Shown one piece after another: positions 46,418-55,010 of a stretch of DNA of 64,000 nucleotides. The DNA lies in assembly GCA_900472625.1 (NCBI GenBank), contig UCIT01000041.1, positions 6,654-70,653 on the forward strand. The letters are read 5' to 3'. The stretch comes from Hyphomicrobiales bacterium. GTDB lineage: Bacteria; Pseudomonadota; Alphaproteobacteria; Rhizobiales; Rhizobiaceae. The position numbers and the translations under genes are program-made. Below the pieces are notes generated by a model, which was given only the letters and a program-made list of their open reading frames with translations, did no database searches and was not told where the DNA came from. Within the stretch, counting starts at the first letter, position 1. Each line of letters begins with the position of its first letter.

Positions 46418-46442
46418 AACGATAAACCGAAGCATGCGTTCC
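46418..46442 (-). promoter_or_regulatory. EcfG/RpoE2-type promoter of ActR-like gene
   Basis: GGAAC-N16-CGTT on the minus strand, 50 bases before the regulator start. Confidence 0.65.
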
Positions 46443-46530
46443 CGACGGCAATTTGCGGGAGGGGTGAACGCACGACTTGAAGCTATGCGCGCATGCACCA
46501 CTTACATTGCCATCATTCAAGGAGATCGTA

Positions 46531-46941
46531 ATGCCACCTCGCAAGGACAAGACTGCAACACTCGTAACCGAGGGTGCCAAGATTGGCGAGCCCGTGCCAA
46601 GGGCGATCGTTGACACGAACACGGCGTCGGTCGGAATTCCCCCGCAGGCCGACTTCAATCCCGATGAGGAGATCAGTGCCCTCCGCCAACAGGTTGATGC
46701 CCTTCGTAAGCAGCTTGCTGAGGCCGCTGGTGGTGCAAAGGCGTCAGCGAGAGCAGCCGCTCGCCAGACCCAAGCGACGGTGAAACTTTATCCTGTGTCG
46801 TCACTGTTCGCAGTTGCCGCGGTAGCAGGAGCGTTCGCTTTTGCGGTTGCAGGGCTTCGCACTACACCCGCGCGAACCCGATACGAGAGTACTCTCGACG
46901 ATTTGCGAGATCTGTATGGTCGCGTTCGCGATCGAATTTGA
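46531..46941 (+). CDS. DUF883/ElaB-like membrane-anchored protein
   Basis: 136 residues: a coiled-coil segment (DEEISALRQQVDALRKQLAE), an Ala-rich region and one hydrophobic segment (SLFAVAAVAGAFAFAVAGL) near the C-terminus, then a charged tail. The plan matches ElaB/YqjD stress proteins that bind ribosomes at the inner membrane in E. coli; homology here is by plan only. AAGGAGATCGTA precedes the ATG. Confidence 0.7.
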   Translation: MPPRKDKTATLVTEGAKIGEPVPRAIVDTNTASVGIPPQADFNPDEEISALRQQVDALRKQLAEAAGGAKASARAAARQTQATVKLYPVSSLFAVAAVAGAFAFAVAGLRTTPARTRYESTLDDLRDLYGRVRDRI

Positions 46942-47005
46942 CATTAGGTGTTGCGATTGAGCCGATTCTTCGGCAACTTGGCCCTTGCAAGCGAGGGAAA
47001 AGCGC

Positions 47006-47254
47006 GTGCTCGAACGCATCATTCAAAGCTCACTGGAAATCGTCACTCGTGCGGAGAGGCTGATCGAAAGCGCTCAACGTCTTCTCGCCGCTGGCAGCCT
47101 TGACGACGTCGAAGCCTATCAGATGCATCTGGAAGTCGAGCGCCTAACGGACGTGGTGCTCGTCGTCCACGAAGCCGCAAGGTTGATTCAGCGGAGAATT
47201 GAGCAGCACCCTGACATTGTGCGACGAATGTCCATTCAATCCACTCTCCATTGA
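47006..47254 (+). CDS. small helical hypothetical protein
   Basis: 82 residues, almost entirely helical (ERIIQSSLEIVTRAERLIES...). No domain recognised. I take GTG 47006 because GCGAGGGAA lies at the right distance; a TTG at 46985 would add seven residues. 64 bases after the DUF883-like gene, so perhaps co-transcribed. Confidence 0.5.
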   Translation: MLERIIQSSLEIVTRAERLIESAQRLLAAGSLDDVEAYQMHLEVERLTDVVLVVHEAARLIQRRIEQHPDIVRRMSIQSTLH

Positions 47255-47489
47255 GTGATTTCAATACCTGCTGGCGTCATACCCTGTTACGGACTCCCGC
47301 GTGCGGGCTCGATGAAGCTGATGCGCGCTGGCGCCGCGTTTTTAGTTCTCGCGCCCGTCCTGGTTGCGCTTTTATGAGTCGTCCCACGACAATAAAGAAC
47401 ATCCACCAGTTGAACACGGGCCGGGCTGGAAGGCGCCGTCTTCCTCGACGCCCTCCGGCGAAGTCGCTTATGCAACTACCTGAAATCGA

Positions 47490-48038
47490 CTAAATAAGGT
47501 TCGACGGCCGATCCCGCGTTGTTGCGTCGCTTGCCGAGCTCAGAAACTCATCTTCCTCGGCCGGAATCCTGCCTTCAGGCGTAAGGTCATCGACTGCCTT
47601 CGGCAGGTCGCGGCTCAGACGGTCGACGATCTCCTGGTGAGACAATCCGGTCTTAGCCGCTAGCTCGTTCAGAACGTCCGGCCCGAGCGCTTCGGAAAGC
47701 TGGTCAACCTCGATCTCGGTGTTTGGTCCAGCTTTCACCCACGATTCGGCCTTCTCCGCGTGTCCATTATGCTGGAAGGTTTTCAAAAGGTCGGCAAGGC
47801 CGCCGCTGAGGATGCTGCCGGTCGACAAACCGCCCAGCAAATCGCCGAAACCACCAGGGCCGCCAAAGATCCCACCAAGACCGGTTGCCTGCTGGCCGCT
47901 GGAATTGTCTTGAGGCGGCTGAGCTCCGTCGCGCTGTGGGTTCTGGATCCCGCGGAGCAGCTCACCAATCTTGTCCCGGTTCTGGTAGCCTGCAACGGCA
48001 ATTACGCCCAGTAGGGCCTTTAATGGTCCACTCAACAT
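47490..48038 (-). CDS. YidB/DUF937-family protein
   Basis: 182 residues: MLSGPLKALLGVIAVAGYQN at the start, a Gly-rich middle (GLGGIFGGPGGFGDLLGGLS), then the family core NTEIEVDQLSEALGPDVLNE ... GLSHQEIVDRLSRDLP. Function unknown. ATG 48038 follows CGGGAGAATTCGAT. The strong terminator of the DUF892 gene lies immediately upstream, leaving little room for a separate promoter. Confidence 0.82.
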   Translation of the reverse strand: MLSGPLKALLGVIAVAGYQNRDKIGELLRGIQNPQRDGAQPPQDNSSGQQATGLGGIFGGPGGFGDLLGGLSTGSILSGGLADLLKTFQHNGHAEKAESWVKAGPNTEIEVDQLSEALGPDVLNELAAKTGLSHQEIVDRLSRDLPKAVDDLTPEGRIPAEEDEFLSSASDATTRDRPSNLI

Positions 48039-48059
48039 ATCGAATTCTCCCGAAGGTCT

Positions 48060-48091
48060 AAAAGGCACGTACGCGTTCGTGCGTACGTGCC
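48060..48091 (-). terminator. rho-independent terminator of DUF892 copy 1
   Basis: A perfect 11-base-pair stem GGCACGTACGC/GCGTACGTGCC with a 6-base loop, followed on the minus strand by TTTTA. It lies 25 bases after the DUF892 stop. Confidence 0.85.
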
Positions 48092-48116
48092 GACGTATTC
48101 GTCAAGCGCCTTAGAA

Positions 48117-48623
48117 TCAGGCGGCTTTCGTGCCCTTGCCCTTCGGATTGGCCTGCGCCTCAGCAAGCTGCGTAAGCTTCTGATCCGTGGCCTTTTCTTC
48201 TGCAAGTGTAGCCTCAAGCAACGCTACCGCGTCCGTCAGGCCGAGCTGATTGGCCCAAGCGATCAATGTACCGTAGCGGGCGATCTCATAGTGCTCGACG
48301 GCCTGCGCCGAGGAAATCAATCCGGCGTCGAGCGCCACCGAACCCTTGTATTCCTCGATGATTTCGTCGCCCTCGGCGAGAATGCCTTGGATGGCTTCGC
48401 AGGTCTTGCCGCGGGCCGGCTTGCCGATGAGTTCGAATACCTGCTCGAGGCGTTCGATCTGGCCCTGGGTTTCGTCGCGATGCTGCAGGAAGCCGGCCTT
48501 GCCTTCTTCCGACTGAGCGGCACGCGCCATCTTCGGGAGCGCCTTCAGGATTTGCTTTTCCGCAAAGTAGATGTCCTTCAGGGTGTCCAAGAAGAGGTCT
48601 TCGAGTGTTTTGGTGGTCGCCAT
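48117..48623 (-). CDS. DUF892 ferritin-like protein, copy 1 (YciE/YciF type)
   Basis: A 168-residue four-helix ferritin-like protein: LFLDTLKDIYFAEKQILKAL, GFLQHRDETQGQIERLEQVF, SAQAVEHYEIARYGTLIAWA. Glu/His positions typical of a di-metal site are kept. YciF-type proteins are stress-induced; iron or oxygen chemistry is suspected but unproved. About 87% identical (146 of 168 by my count) to the copy at 61613. AAGGACACCATT precedes ATG 48623. Confidence 0.9.
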   Translation of the reverse strand: MATTKTLEDLFLDTLKDIYFAEKQILKALPKMARAAQSEEGKAGFLQHRDETQGQIERLEQVFELIGKPARGKTCEAIQGILAEGDEIIEEYKGSVALDAGLISSAQAVEHYEIARYGTLIAWANQLGLTDAVALLEATLAEEKATDQKLTQLAEAQANPKGKGTKAA

Positions 48624-48650
48624 AATGGTGTCCTTCGTTTCGTTGAAATG

Positions 48651-48672
48651 CGGCAAAGCCCATGCTTTGCCG
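48651..48672 (-). terminator. stem-loop between membrane protein gene and DUF892 copy 1
   Basis: CGGCAAAGC and GCTTTGCCG with a 4-base loop, 8 bases after the membrane-protein stop on the minus strand. No strong T-run, so it may be a partial terminator. Confidence 0.4.
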
Positions 48673-48680
48673 ATGGGATG

Positions 48681-49589
48681 TTATGTGCGAACGACGTAGG
48701 TTTCGTCGTCTCGCGCCACGTGTGTGGTGCCGACGGAACCGCCGACCCATGCTGCGATGGCACCGACTGCGAGTGCAGTGAATGCTAGGATCGCGCCGGC
48801 CGAGAACGCCGTCGCTGCCGCCTGGGCCGCCTCGGTCGCCTGCTGTTTAGCCTGTGCGACGGCGTCGGCGTACTGCTTCTCGTAATCGGCAACCTGCTGA
48901 CGGGCCTGATCGACGGGGATGTTTTGCGCCTTCGCGATCGCGTCAGCCGCCCGACTGCGGGCGTCGTCTGCCTTGGCCTGATCACCCGTCAGCGTCGCGC
49001 GGACGGCGCCGACGGCGGCGTCACGAAGTGCCGCCGGATCGTTGCCACCCGAGGCATCGCGGATGTTTTGCTCAATGCTGGCCATAGGATTTACTGTGTC
49101 TGCCAAGACTGGCGCAGCAGTCGTCGCTGCCGTAGCGACGGTCGAGCCAGCGCTGGAAACAATGCCTCCTACGCCAGAAAATACGCCGCCGACCAGAGCG
49201 CCGACCGATGTGGTGAGGAGATAGATGACAACGAGGGTCGTGACCGCCCACGACGCAATACCGTGGAGTGCGCCTGTCGACCGGACTGGGCGGCCCGACA
49301 AACGGCTGGCGATGTAACCGCCGATGAAGGAGGCGATAATCCCGCTCACGATAAACCAGATGGCGGTGCTAACAGAGAGCGTCGTGGCACTCGGATTGTC
49401 GTTAGACATCGGGTCTATGACCGCTGCGCCAATTCCCGCACCAAGCACATTCAGGAGAAGCTGGACGACAAGGGCCACGGCTACGCCGGCAATAATTGCG
49501 CCCCAGGAAACCTTGTGCAAAGCGGCCGCCAGGTAAGGATTGTCGTCGCGGGCATGCAGGTGCGCGAGTGTTGGGACAGGTTCAGTCAT
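48681..49589 (-). CDS. PhnA-like/stress membrane protein, copy 1
   Basis: 302 residues: hydrophobic segments near 27-55, 75-97, 105-135 and close to the C-terminus, around a soluble Ala-rich helical loop (QQVADYEKQYADAVAQAKQQ). Similar proteins in rhizobia are often named PhnA-like, but there is no link to phosphonate metabolism. It resembles the protein at 62320-63225. Lies upstream of DUF892 copy 1 in the same direction. EcfG-type promoter ends 42 bases upstream. Confidence 0.75.
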   Translation of the reverse strand: MTEPVPTLAHLHARDDNPYLAAALHKVSWGAIIAGVAVALVVQLLLNVLGAGIGAAVIDPMSNDNPSATTLSVSTAIWFIVSGIIASFIGGYIASRLSGRPVRSTGALHGIASWAVTTLVVIYLLTTSVGALVGGVFSGVGGIVSSAGSTVATAATTAAPVLADTVNPMASIEQNIRDASGGNDPAALRDAAVGAVRATLTGDQAKADDARSRAADAIAKAQNIPVDQARQQVADYEKQYADAVAQAKQQATEAAQAAATAFSAGAILAFTALAVGAIAAWVGGSVGTTHVARDDETYVVRT

Positions 49590-49631
49590 AGGGGTCTACC
49601 TTTCGATCACAGAACTGTGAGGTGACCAGCT

Positions 49632-49656
49632 AACCTGCAACGCTACCGTTTGTTCC
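49632..49656 (-). promoter_or_regulatory. EcfG/RpoE2-type promoter
   Basis: GGAAC-N17-GTT on the minus strand, before the membrane protein start at 49589. The rest of 49657-49955 has no recognised gene. Confidence 0.65.
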
Positions 49657-49955
49657 TTTCGACGGAGCAACTTTCGAATCTGCGATTGCGAGGCGCGTCC
49701 GCTTGCTCAGGCCGTGCCTGGCAGTCTTGTTCGTTGAATTAAGCGAGTCGGTTCTGTAGCGGACGGGAACTTGATACCGTTGGAGTGGGGGACGCTGCGG
49801 TGATGAAGCGAAGGCGACCATGGTGCAGCTCGCAACCTTTTCAAATGACCACGACGTCAACGAGATCGATAAGTCGAGGAAAATGCCGGTGACGAGCTCC
49901 GTAGGCGATAGCCGCGAGATGCGGTAACATTGCCTGCCGTCACATCGACCATTTG

Positions 49956-50654
49956 ATGCCCGCCTCTTGGATCCATTTCTGTATCGACACGCAGTCGATG
50001 TTCGCCAAGGCTCACCTTGGCACGTCCCATGGATGGCTAGCGTGTCTCCGACCATTGTCGAAGTGACTAGCCACCAAACCTGAAAGGACAATCTTACTAC
50101 GGTCGTCCCTTTGGCGGCTGAAGATGTCGCTCAAGGCATGTGGCGAGACTACTATCGAAAGTGGGAGGCGATGATGCTCGCGCGACTGGACCGCCGGCTT
50201 GTCGATTCCAGCGCTCAGTCGCTTCATTCCGCTTGCCCGGACGTTCGACAAAATGACCTACTTGCCTCGGATTGACGGTCGGCTTCATCGAATTCCACAG
50301 GCAGATGACGTGAACTCCGGGATCACCAGTGGAGAGACGGACGTTTGCGTTCTGACGACGGTGCTCGGAGCTATCGATCATGGCTACGAAGTCAAGCTGC
50401 TCAGCGACGCGGTCTTTAGCGGTGTCGACGAAACGCATGACACGACCCTGCGACTCTTGGGTGGTCGGTTCTCCGTGCAAGTCGACGTTTTGACCACGGA
50501 CAGGTTCGAACTTCCCGCTAAATCCACCCGCCTCGGTTGTTTTTATCGGTCCGGTGGGAACGAGTGTCTCCCAGTCAGAGCGCTGCATCATGCGCACATT
50601 GAAGCGACACCCTGCAGGCAGACACCGGAGCATCGAACGCGCGCAGGAACTTAA
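49956..50654 (+). pseudogene. isochorismatase-like cysteine hydrolase, several frameshifts
   Basis: Pieces of one protein occur in order in alternating frames: MPASWIHFCIDTQSMFAKAH (from ATG 49956); WMASVSPTIVEVTSHQ; PERTIL; PLAAEDVAQGMWRDYYRKWE; then from ~50199 IPALSRFIPLARTFDKMTY, GETDVCVLTTVLGAIDHGYE (catalytic Cys) and DETHDTTLRLLGGRFSVQ. The family is ~210 residues, and all parts except working frames are present. At least three indels are needed, so this is a true pseudogene. Confidence 0.7.
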
Positions 50655-50670
50655 TGAATCGATGTCAGTT
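50646..50670 (+). promoter_or_regulatory. EcfG/RpoE2-type promoter
   Basis: GGAAC-N17-GTT, 134 bases before the DUF72 start, at the end of the cysteine-hydrolase relic. Confidence 0.5.
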
Positions 50671-50804
50671 GTCTTAAAGGTAACCAACAGTTCTCAGGCG
50701 CGGAGCTGAGGCAAGAACTATTTGCAAACGCAGCTATCGAAACGCTAGCGGGTTGGCCGAAGTTAACGGCTTGCGAATGATTAGCCCGCTCTAAGGAAGC
50801 AAAT

Positions 50805-51689
50805 TTGACAGACCTCACGAGGGAAGAAATCGCTGCGCGACGAGCCCGTCGGGCGGAACGGCGCCAGAAGCAGCGAGACGCAAACATCGCCCGTGCGGAA
50901 AAGATGCACGCGGTCCGCATCGCTCAAAGCGGAAGCGTAGATCAAAAGCCGGACGACCGGCTTTCGGGACGTTTCCACATCGGCTGCTCCGGTTGGTATT
51001 ACTGGCACTGGAAAGGTGCGCTATACCCTGCAGACGTTCCCTCCGCCCAATGGTTTTCGATCTATCAGGACCGTTTTAGAACTGTCGAGCTCAACGCCCC
51101 ATTCTACTCATGGCCGACCGTCGGCGGGGTGAAGACCTGGATACGGCAGGCTGACCCGGATTTCGTTTATACGATCAAGGTCTGCGAACTCATAACGCAC
51201 ATAAAGCGTTTCGAGGAAACGGAAACCTTGATTAAGGACTTCGGCTACGTGGCAGACCTTTTGGGTGGGCAAATGGGATGCTTCCTCTACCAATTACCGC
51301 CGAGCCTTCATTACTCTTTAAGCACGCTGCAAGCCATAGTTTCACAGCTCGATCCTCGGCGTCGCAACGTGGTCGAGTTTCGTCATAAAAGCTGGTGGAA
51401 CGAGGAAGTCTACGAAGTCTTCAGATCTGCGGGGGTGATTTTTTGCTCCTGCAGCGGTCCGCGACTTCCCGACGAACTGATTGAAACGGCCGAGGATGTT
51501 TACATCCGATTCCATGGAGTCAGTCAGTGGTACCGCCACGATTATAGCGACACTGAGCTTTTAGTGTGGGTCAATCGGATAAAGCGGTGCGGCGCAAAAA
51601 CCCTATGGATTTACTTCAACAACGATCGCGACGGTAACTCGATAAAGAATGCAGAGCGGCTGGCGCAATTGCTAGGCGTGCATGTTTAG
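50805..51689 (+). CDS. DUF72 protein
   Basis: 294 residues with a TIM-barrel-like DUF72 domain: FHIGCSGWYYWHWKGALYP (after a charged N-terminal ~55-residue extension), FRTVELNAPFYSWPT, LYQLPPSLHYS, NVVEFRHKSWW, YIRFHGVSQWYRHDYS, WIYFNND. Function unknown. Starts at TTG 50805 with AAGGAAG upstream. The Arg/Glu-rich extension (REEIAARRARRAERRQKQ) may bind nucleic acid or be a coiled coil. Confidence 0.87.
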   Translation: MTDLTREEIAARRARRAERRQKQRDANIARAEKMHAVRIAQSGSVDQKPDDRLSGRFHIGCSGWYYWHWKGALYPADVPSAQWFSIYQDRFRTVELNAPFYSWPTVGGVKTWIRQADPDFVYTIKVCELITHIKRFEETETLIKDFGYVADLLGGQMGCFLYQLPPSLHYSLSTLQAIVSQLDPRRRNVVEFRHKSWWNEEVYEVFRSAGVIFCSCSGPRLPDELIETAEDVYIRFHGVSQWYRHDYSDTELLVWVNRIKRCGAKTLWIYFNNDRDGNSIKNAERLAQLLGVHV

Positions 51690-51856
51690 GTTCCATCGCG
51701 AGTTGGTGAGTCTAGCTGTTGTGTCCCGATCGCTCGGAAACAAAGCCGCGGGCAGGCTTTCCGTCACCGAGGAACGGGTCTTAATGGCGGGGAGCTGACC
51801 AAGATGTTTGCTACGCGCCAAGAAGCCTTCTGGTGTCTCCATGCAGGCAGGTTCAG

Positions 51857-52012
51857 TTAAGGCTGCTGTGGCAGCGCATGCGGAGACGGCTGGCGGTCAA
51901 CGCTATCATCCGTGCGGAAAAAGCTGAAGGCGCCAGCGATCAGTATTGCAGCCATGAACACTGCGAACACGTAGCGCAACGCGCGCCGGGAATTCCGTTC
52001 GTAAGCAGGCAC
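51857..52012 (-). CDS. 51-residue single-span membrane protein
   Basis: GTG start with GGAGGAAGCA directly upstream. The peptide has a basic N-terminus (YERNSRRALR), one hydrophobic segment (YVFAVFMAAILIAGAFSFF) and a polar C-terminus ending at TAA 51857. It starts 9 bases after the stop of the 71-residue gene, so it forms a two-gene operon with it under the same stress promoter. No family recognised. Confidence 0.6.
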   Translation of the reverse strand: MPAYERNSRRALRYVFAVFMAAILIAGAFSFFRTDDSVDRQPSPHALPQQP

Positions 52013-52021
52013 TGCTTCCTC

Positions 52022-52237
52022 CTAAATTTGGTCTCGGGGGAGCTGTCCCGTCGCGTTCTTCAACCCGTCCTTCGCCTTTTCTTCCAACACGTGCCGACCT
52101 CCTTCGGCAATCTTTGGACTGGTTTGCACCGCGCCATCCGTTGGATCGGTAACAGTCTTAGTAGAGTCGGATTCTTGTGAAACCGGTGCGTTTTCGTTTT
52201 CCGGCCTTTGATCGGAATACCTGATCTTTTCTGCCAT
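52022..52237 (-). CDS. small hydrophilic hypothetical protein
   Basis: 71 residues, polar and probably disordered (MAEKIRYSDQRPENENAPVS...EKAKDGLKNATGQLPRDQI). AAGGAGACCGTC precedes ATG 52237. First gene of a small operon with a 51-residue membrane protein. EcfG-type promoter 55 bases upstream. Confidence 0.65.
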   Translation of the reverse strand: MAEKIRYSDQRPENENAPVSQESDSTKTVTDPTDGAVQTSPKIAEGGRHVLEEKAKDGLKNATGQLPRDQI

Positions 52238-52292
52238 GACGGTCTCCTTAAAAAGTTGATACCTGCGCGCCTTGATGACACGCCGCCTCGAC

Positions 52293-52317
52293 AACCTTGG
52301 CGGAGCGGATCGGTTCC
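52293..52317 (-). promoter_or_regulatory. EcfG/RpoE2-type promoter
   Basis: GGAAC-N17-GTT on the minus strand, upstream of the gene starting at 52237. Confidence 0.65.
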
Positions 52318-52411
52318 GCGCAGCACCGGCCTGTTTGAATATTCGTTCAGAAGGGCAGCGAAGGCACGCGTTTTGTGCACAAGCGAACATGGCGCCTTTT
52401 GCACGCCCACG

Positions 52412-53470
52412 CTAGAGCGTTTTAAGGAGGCGGAGTAGCGCGAGCTTCTCCATTGGAGACCTTCTCCTAGAGGCAATGTAAGTTGGCACTTCGTCTCCAT
52501 GAAAGCGTCGCTTGAAGGCGGCTTGGCCCTGGAGATTGAAGATATGCGTGTTGACCTTTTCGGACCGGAACGCGCGTTGAAAAAGCATCCGCCACAAGCG
52601 ACTCTCTGCAAAGCCGCTCTCGGCGATGGCTGCAAGGGGTGACAATCCCAACGTGACCCGCGCGTGACCTTCTGCCCGAAAACGATCTGCCGCAAACTTG
52701 GTCAGCCCAACCTCCGCATGCGGCGTCGTGCCTGCCATCTTCCGTTTGAACGCTGCCGTATATCCTGTTACGGCGCCGCCTTCGAAGATTGGGTCAAAAT
52801 CCAGAAGCGCTATGGCGGCGCCCTGTGGGTCCAGAATTAGGAAGCGGCGCATCTGAGGCGACAGCTCGGGAAAAAAAGGTCGATTCAGGAAGCGCATCTC
52901 TCTGCGACTGACTATTCGTCCAGCACGCCAGTCGGTTGAGATTGCCTGGATGCGCTCCGACTGCGTTTCCGTGCCATCACACTCGATAATTGCATAGCCC
53001 TGTTTGATCAGCCACCGCTCCGAATATCGGACAGTTTCGTTCTTCTTTCCAGCAAAACTGTGGCTATCAAACGTCAGGTGGGTATCCACGCCCATGTGAT
53101 TTATGCGGTAGCCGAGCGTGGCTAGAATTCCTGCCGTCTCTGGTCCGATCTGTACGAAGCACGGATTCGCAGCAACGGAGACGAAGTCCTTGATGTATCG
53201 CTCTCTATCCTCTTTAAGCGCGACAGGGTCGCCGAGGACAAAGGTATGCCCGGTTTTCGTCGCGTAAGCCAGATAGCCGCGCTGATCACCGAAATGCTTT
53301 AGACCATGCTGAACAGCGGTCGAGTACGCGACGGCGAAGTCGCCGTGCTTGCGACAGAGCTCAAGCCTTTCTTTAGGAGAAGCCGCAAAGTGGGGTATTT
53401 TCGCCAGGCGGCGGTCCATCAATCCGTCGAAGAGTCGTCGCAGGTTAGGCACGGCTTTCCTCCATAGCAT
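52412..53470 (-). CDS. DUF2156 protein (MprF C-terminal-like acyl/aminoacyl transferase domain)
   Basis: 352 residues, soluble. The DUF2156 GNAT-like domain is recognisable from YLAYATKTGHTFVLGDPV, FVQIGPETAGILATLGYRI, SDxR-like segments and GLSPLAAIAESG near the C-terminus. In MprF this domain transfers amino acids to lipids; here there is no membrane flippase part, so the substrate is unknown. Diverges from a flavin monooxygenase gene 118 bases away, possibly a functional pair. Confidence 0.8.
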   Translation of the reverse strand: MLWRKAVPNLRRLFDGLMDRRLAKIPHFAASPKERLELCRKHGDFAVAYSTAVQHGLKHFGDQRGYLAYATKTGHTFVLGDPVALKEDRERYIKDFVSVAANPCFVQIGPETAGILATLGYRINHMGVDTHLTFDSHSFAGKKNETVRYSERWLIKQGYAIIECDGTETQSERIQAISTDWRAGRIVSRREMRFLNRPFFPELSPQMRRFLILDPQGAAIALLDFDPIFEGGAVTGYTAAFKRKMAGTTPHAEVGLTKFAADRFRAEGHARVTLGLSPLAAIAESGFAESRLWRMLFQRAFRSEKVNTHIFNLQGQAAFKRRFHGDEVPTYIASRRRSPMEKLALLRLLKTL

Positions 53471-53588
53471 ATGAACAGATGCTCACACTTGCGGTCCGTT
53501 ACCTAACGGAATGCGAATGTAATCCCCAATGATCTGCAATGTCGGGCCCACTGTTGCCAGAACGCACGGTATCGCCCATGGTGAGCCG

Positions 53589-54725
53589 ATGAAATCACCA
53601 ATGCAGATAGAGCGGGTTGTCATTGTTGGTGCGGGCCTATCGGGTCTGACGGCTGCCTATTACCTGAGGGAGCGAGGGATAGACCCGCTCTTGTTGGACC
53701 GCGCGGAGGTCGTGGGGAGTTCCTGGCGTGCCCGCCACTCCCAACTGAGTTTGAACACGCATCGCAGCGTCTCCCATTTGCCCGGATTGAAATACCCGGC
53801 AAAGACGTCTGCGTTCCCGAAACGAGATGACGTGGTGCGCCACCTCGAGGATTTTGCCCGTAAACACGCGTTCAGAATTAGCCACGGCAAGGATGTTACA
53901 TCCATACGGCATTTGGACAGCCGATACGAAATAGAGGTCGGCGGGAACAAAGTCGTCGCGGACAATGTCGTCGTTGCCTGTGGAAGGGACAATAAGCCAG
54001 GCGAGCTTGACATCGAAGGCCTCGAGTCCTTTCAAGGAACACGCCTGCATGCCGCAGCTTTTGGGGATGCGAAGCAGTACCTTGGCAAAGGCGTGCTCGT
54101 GGTGGGTGGAGGAAACTCTGGATTCGACGTCGTCAACCACCTGTCCCGCGTGCGAACCGCGAACGTTTGGTTATCGGTCCGTTCCGGATCAAACATTCTT
54201 CCCAAGCGGCTCAGGGGAATTGCGGTACATCGCTTCTCACCACTTATGGAACGCTTGCCAATTTGGGCGTCTGACGCTGGAATCAGAATAGCGGAGCGCA
54301 TAGCGTTCGGCGACCTTCGAAAGGTAGGTCTGCCTATTCCTTCTATTGGTGCGGCTACGAGACTTCGTCGCGAACAAATTGCCATTCCAGTCGACGACGG
54401 TGCGATTCAATCGATGAAGGATGGGAGGACTGTGGTGGTTGCGGAGATCCTCCGGATCGACGGCGCAAAGGTCTATTTTGCGGATGGCAGGATAGAAGAG
54501 CCGGAATACCTGATAGACGCGACAGGCTACACATCTGGCTTGACGATAATGCTTTCAGAACTCGGCATATTAAATTGCAAAGGCAATCCTCAGTTTGTCG
54601 AACAAAACGCTGCAAAGCAATTGCCTGGACTGTGGTTTGTCGGAATGAAGCCGAGCCTCGTAAGTTATTTCGATAGTGCAAGCAGAGAAGCCCGAGCGCT
54701 GGCCAGTGCCATTGCGCAGCGGTGA
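53589..54725 (+). CDS. flavin-containing monooxygenase-like NAD(P)/FAD protein
   Basis: 378 residues with two Rossmann motifs: VVIVGAGLSGLTAAYYL (FAD) and VLVVGGGNSGFDVV (NADPH), plus LIDATGYTSG late in the protein. The plan fits class B flavin monooxygenases (YUCCA/CzcO-like). Substrate unknown. I start at ATG 53589 (MKSPMQIERVVIVGAG); an in-frame start 60 bases earlier is possible. Divergent from the DUF2156 gene. Confidence 0.85.
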   Translation: MKSPMQIERVVIVGAGLSGLTAAYYLRERGIDPLLLDRAEVVGSSWRARHSQLSLNTHRSVSHLPGLKYPAKTSAFPKRDDVVRHLEDFARKHAFRISHGKDVTSIRHLDSRYEIEVGGNKVVADNVVVACGRDNKPGELDIEGLESFQGTRLHAAAFGDAKQYLGKGVLVVGGGNSGFDVVNHLSRVRTANVWLSVRSGSNILPKRLRGIAVHRFSPLMERLPIWASDAGIRIAERIAFGDLRKVGLPIPSIGAATRLRREQIAIPVDDGAIQSMKDGRTVVVAEILRIDGAKVYFADGRIEEPEYLIDATGYTSGLTIMLSELGILNCKGNPQFVEQNAAKQLPGLWFVGMKPSLVSYFDSASREARALASAIAQR

Positions 54726-55010
54726 GGGCTGTCGGATAGGGCAAATATTCCAAGGCCGGTTTGTCAGTCCACTCTTGCGCGGATTGCCCGACATAGGGAG
54801 CTTTTAGGCGTTCGCGCGCTTGGTGCGTTAATCGCGCAAGTCGGCACGACGTTCCGGCGTTGTGCTCCCGCGCATCGGTCGCGTCCTTCTGAGCGTCGGA
54901 CGCCATGCGGGCTTTCAGGACCAACCAGATGTCCGCTTTCCAGCAAATTTAAAGCCGGATGATCAACGACCATCCCGCATGCTAACCACGTCTGATTGAA
55001 AGGGAATTCA
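54726..55010. other. non-coding stretch, nothing recognised
   Basis: 285 bases before the HWE kinase. No GGAAC-type promoter was found here. Minus-strand readings are not protein-like. Confidence 0.4.
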
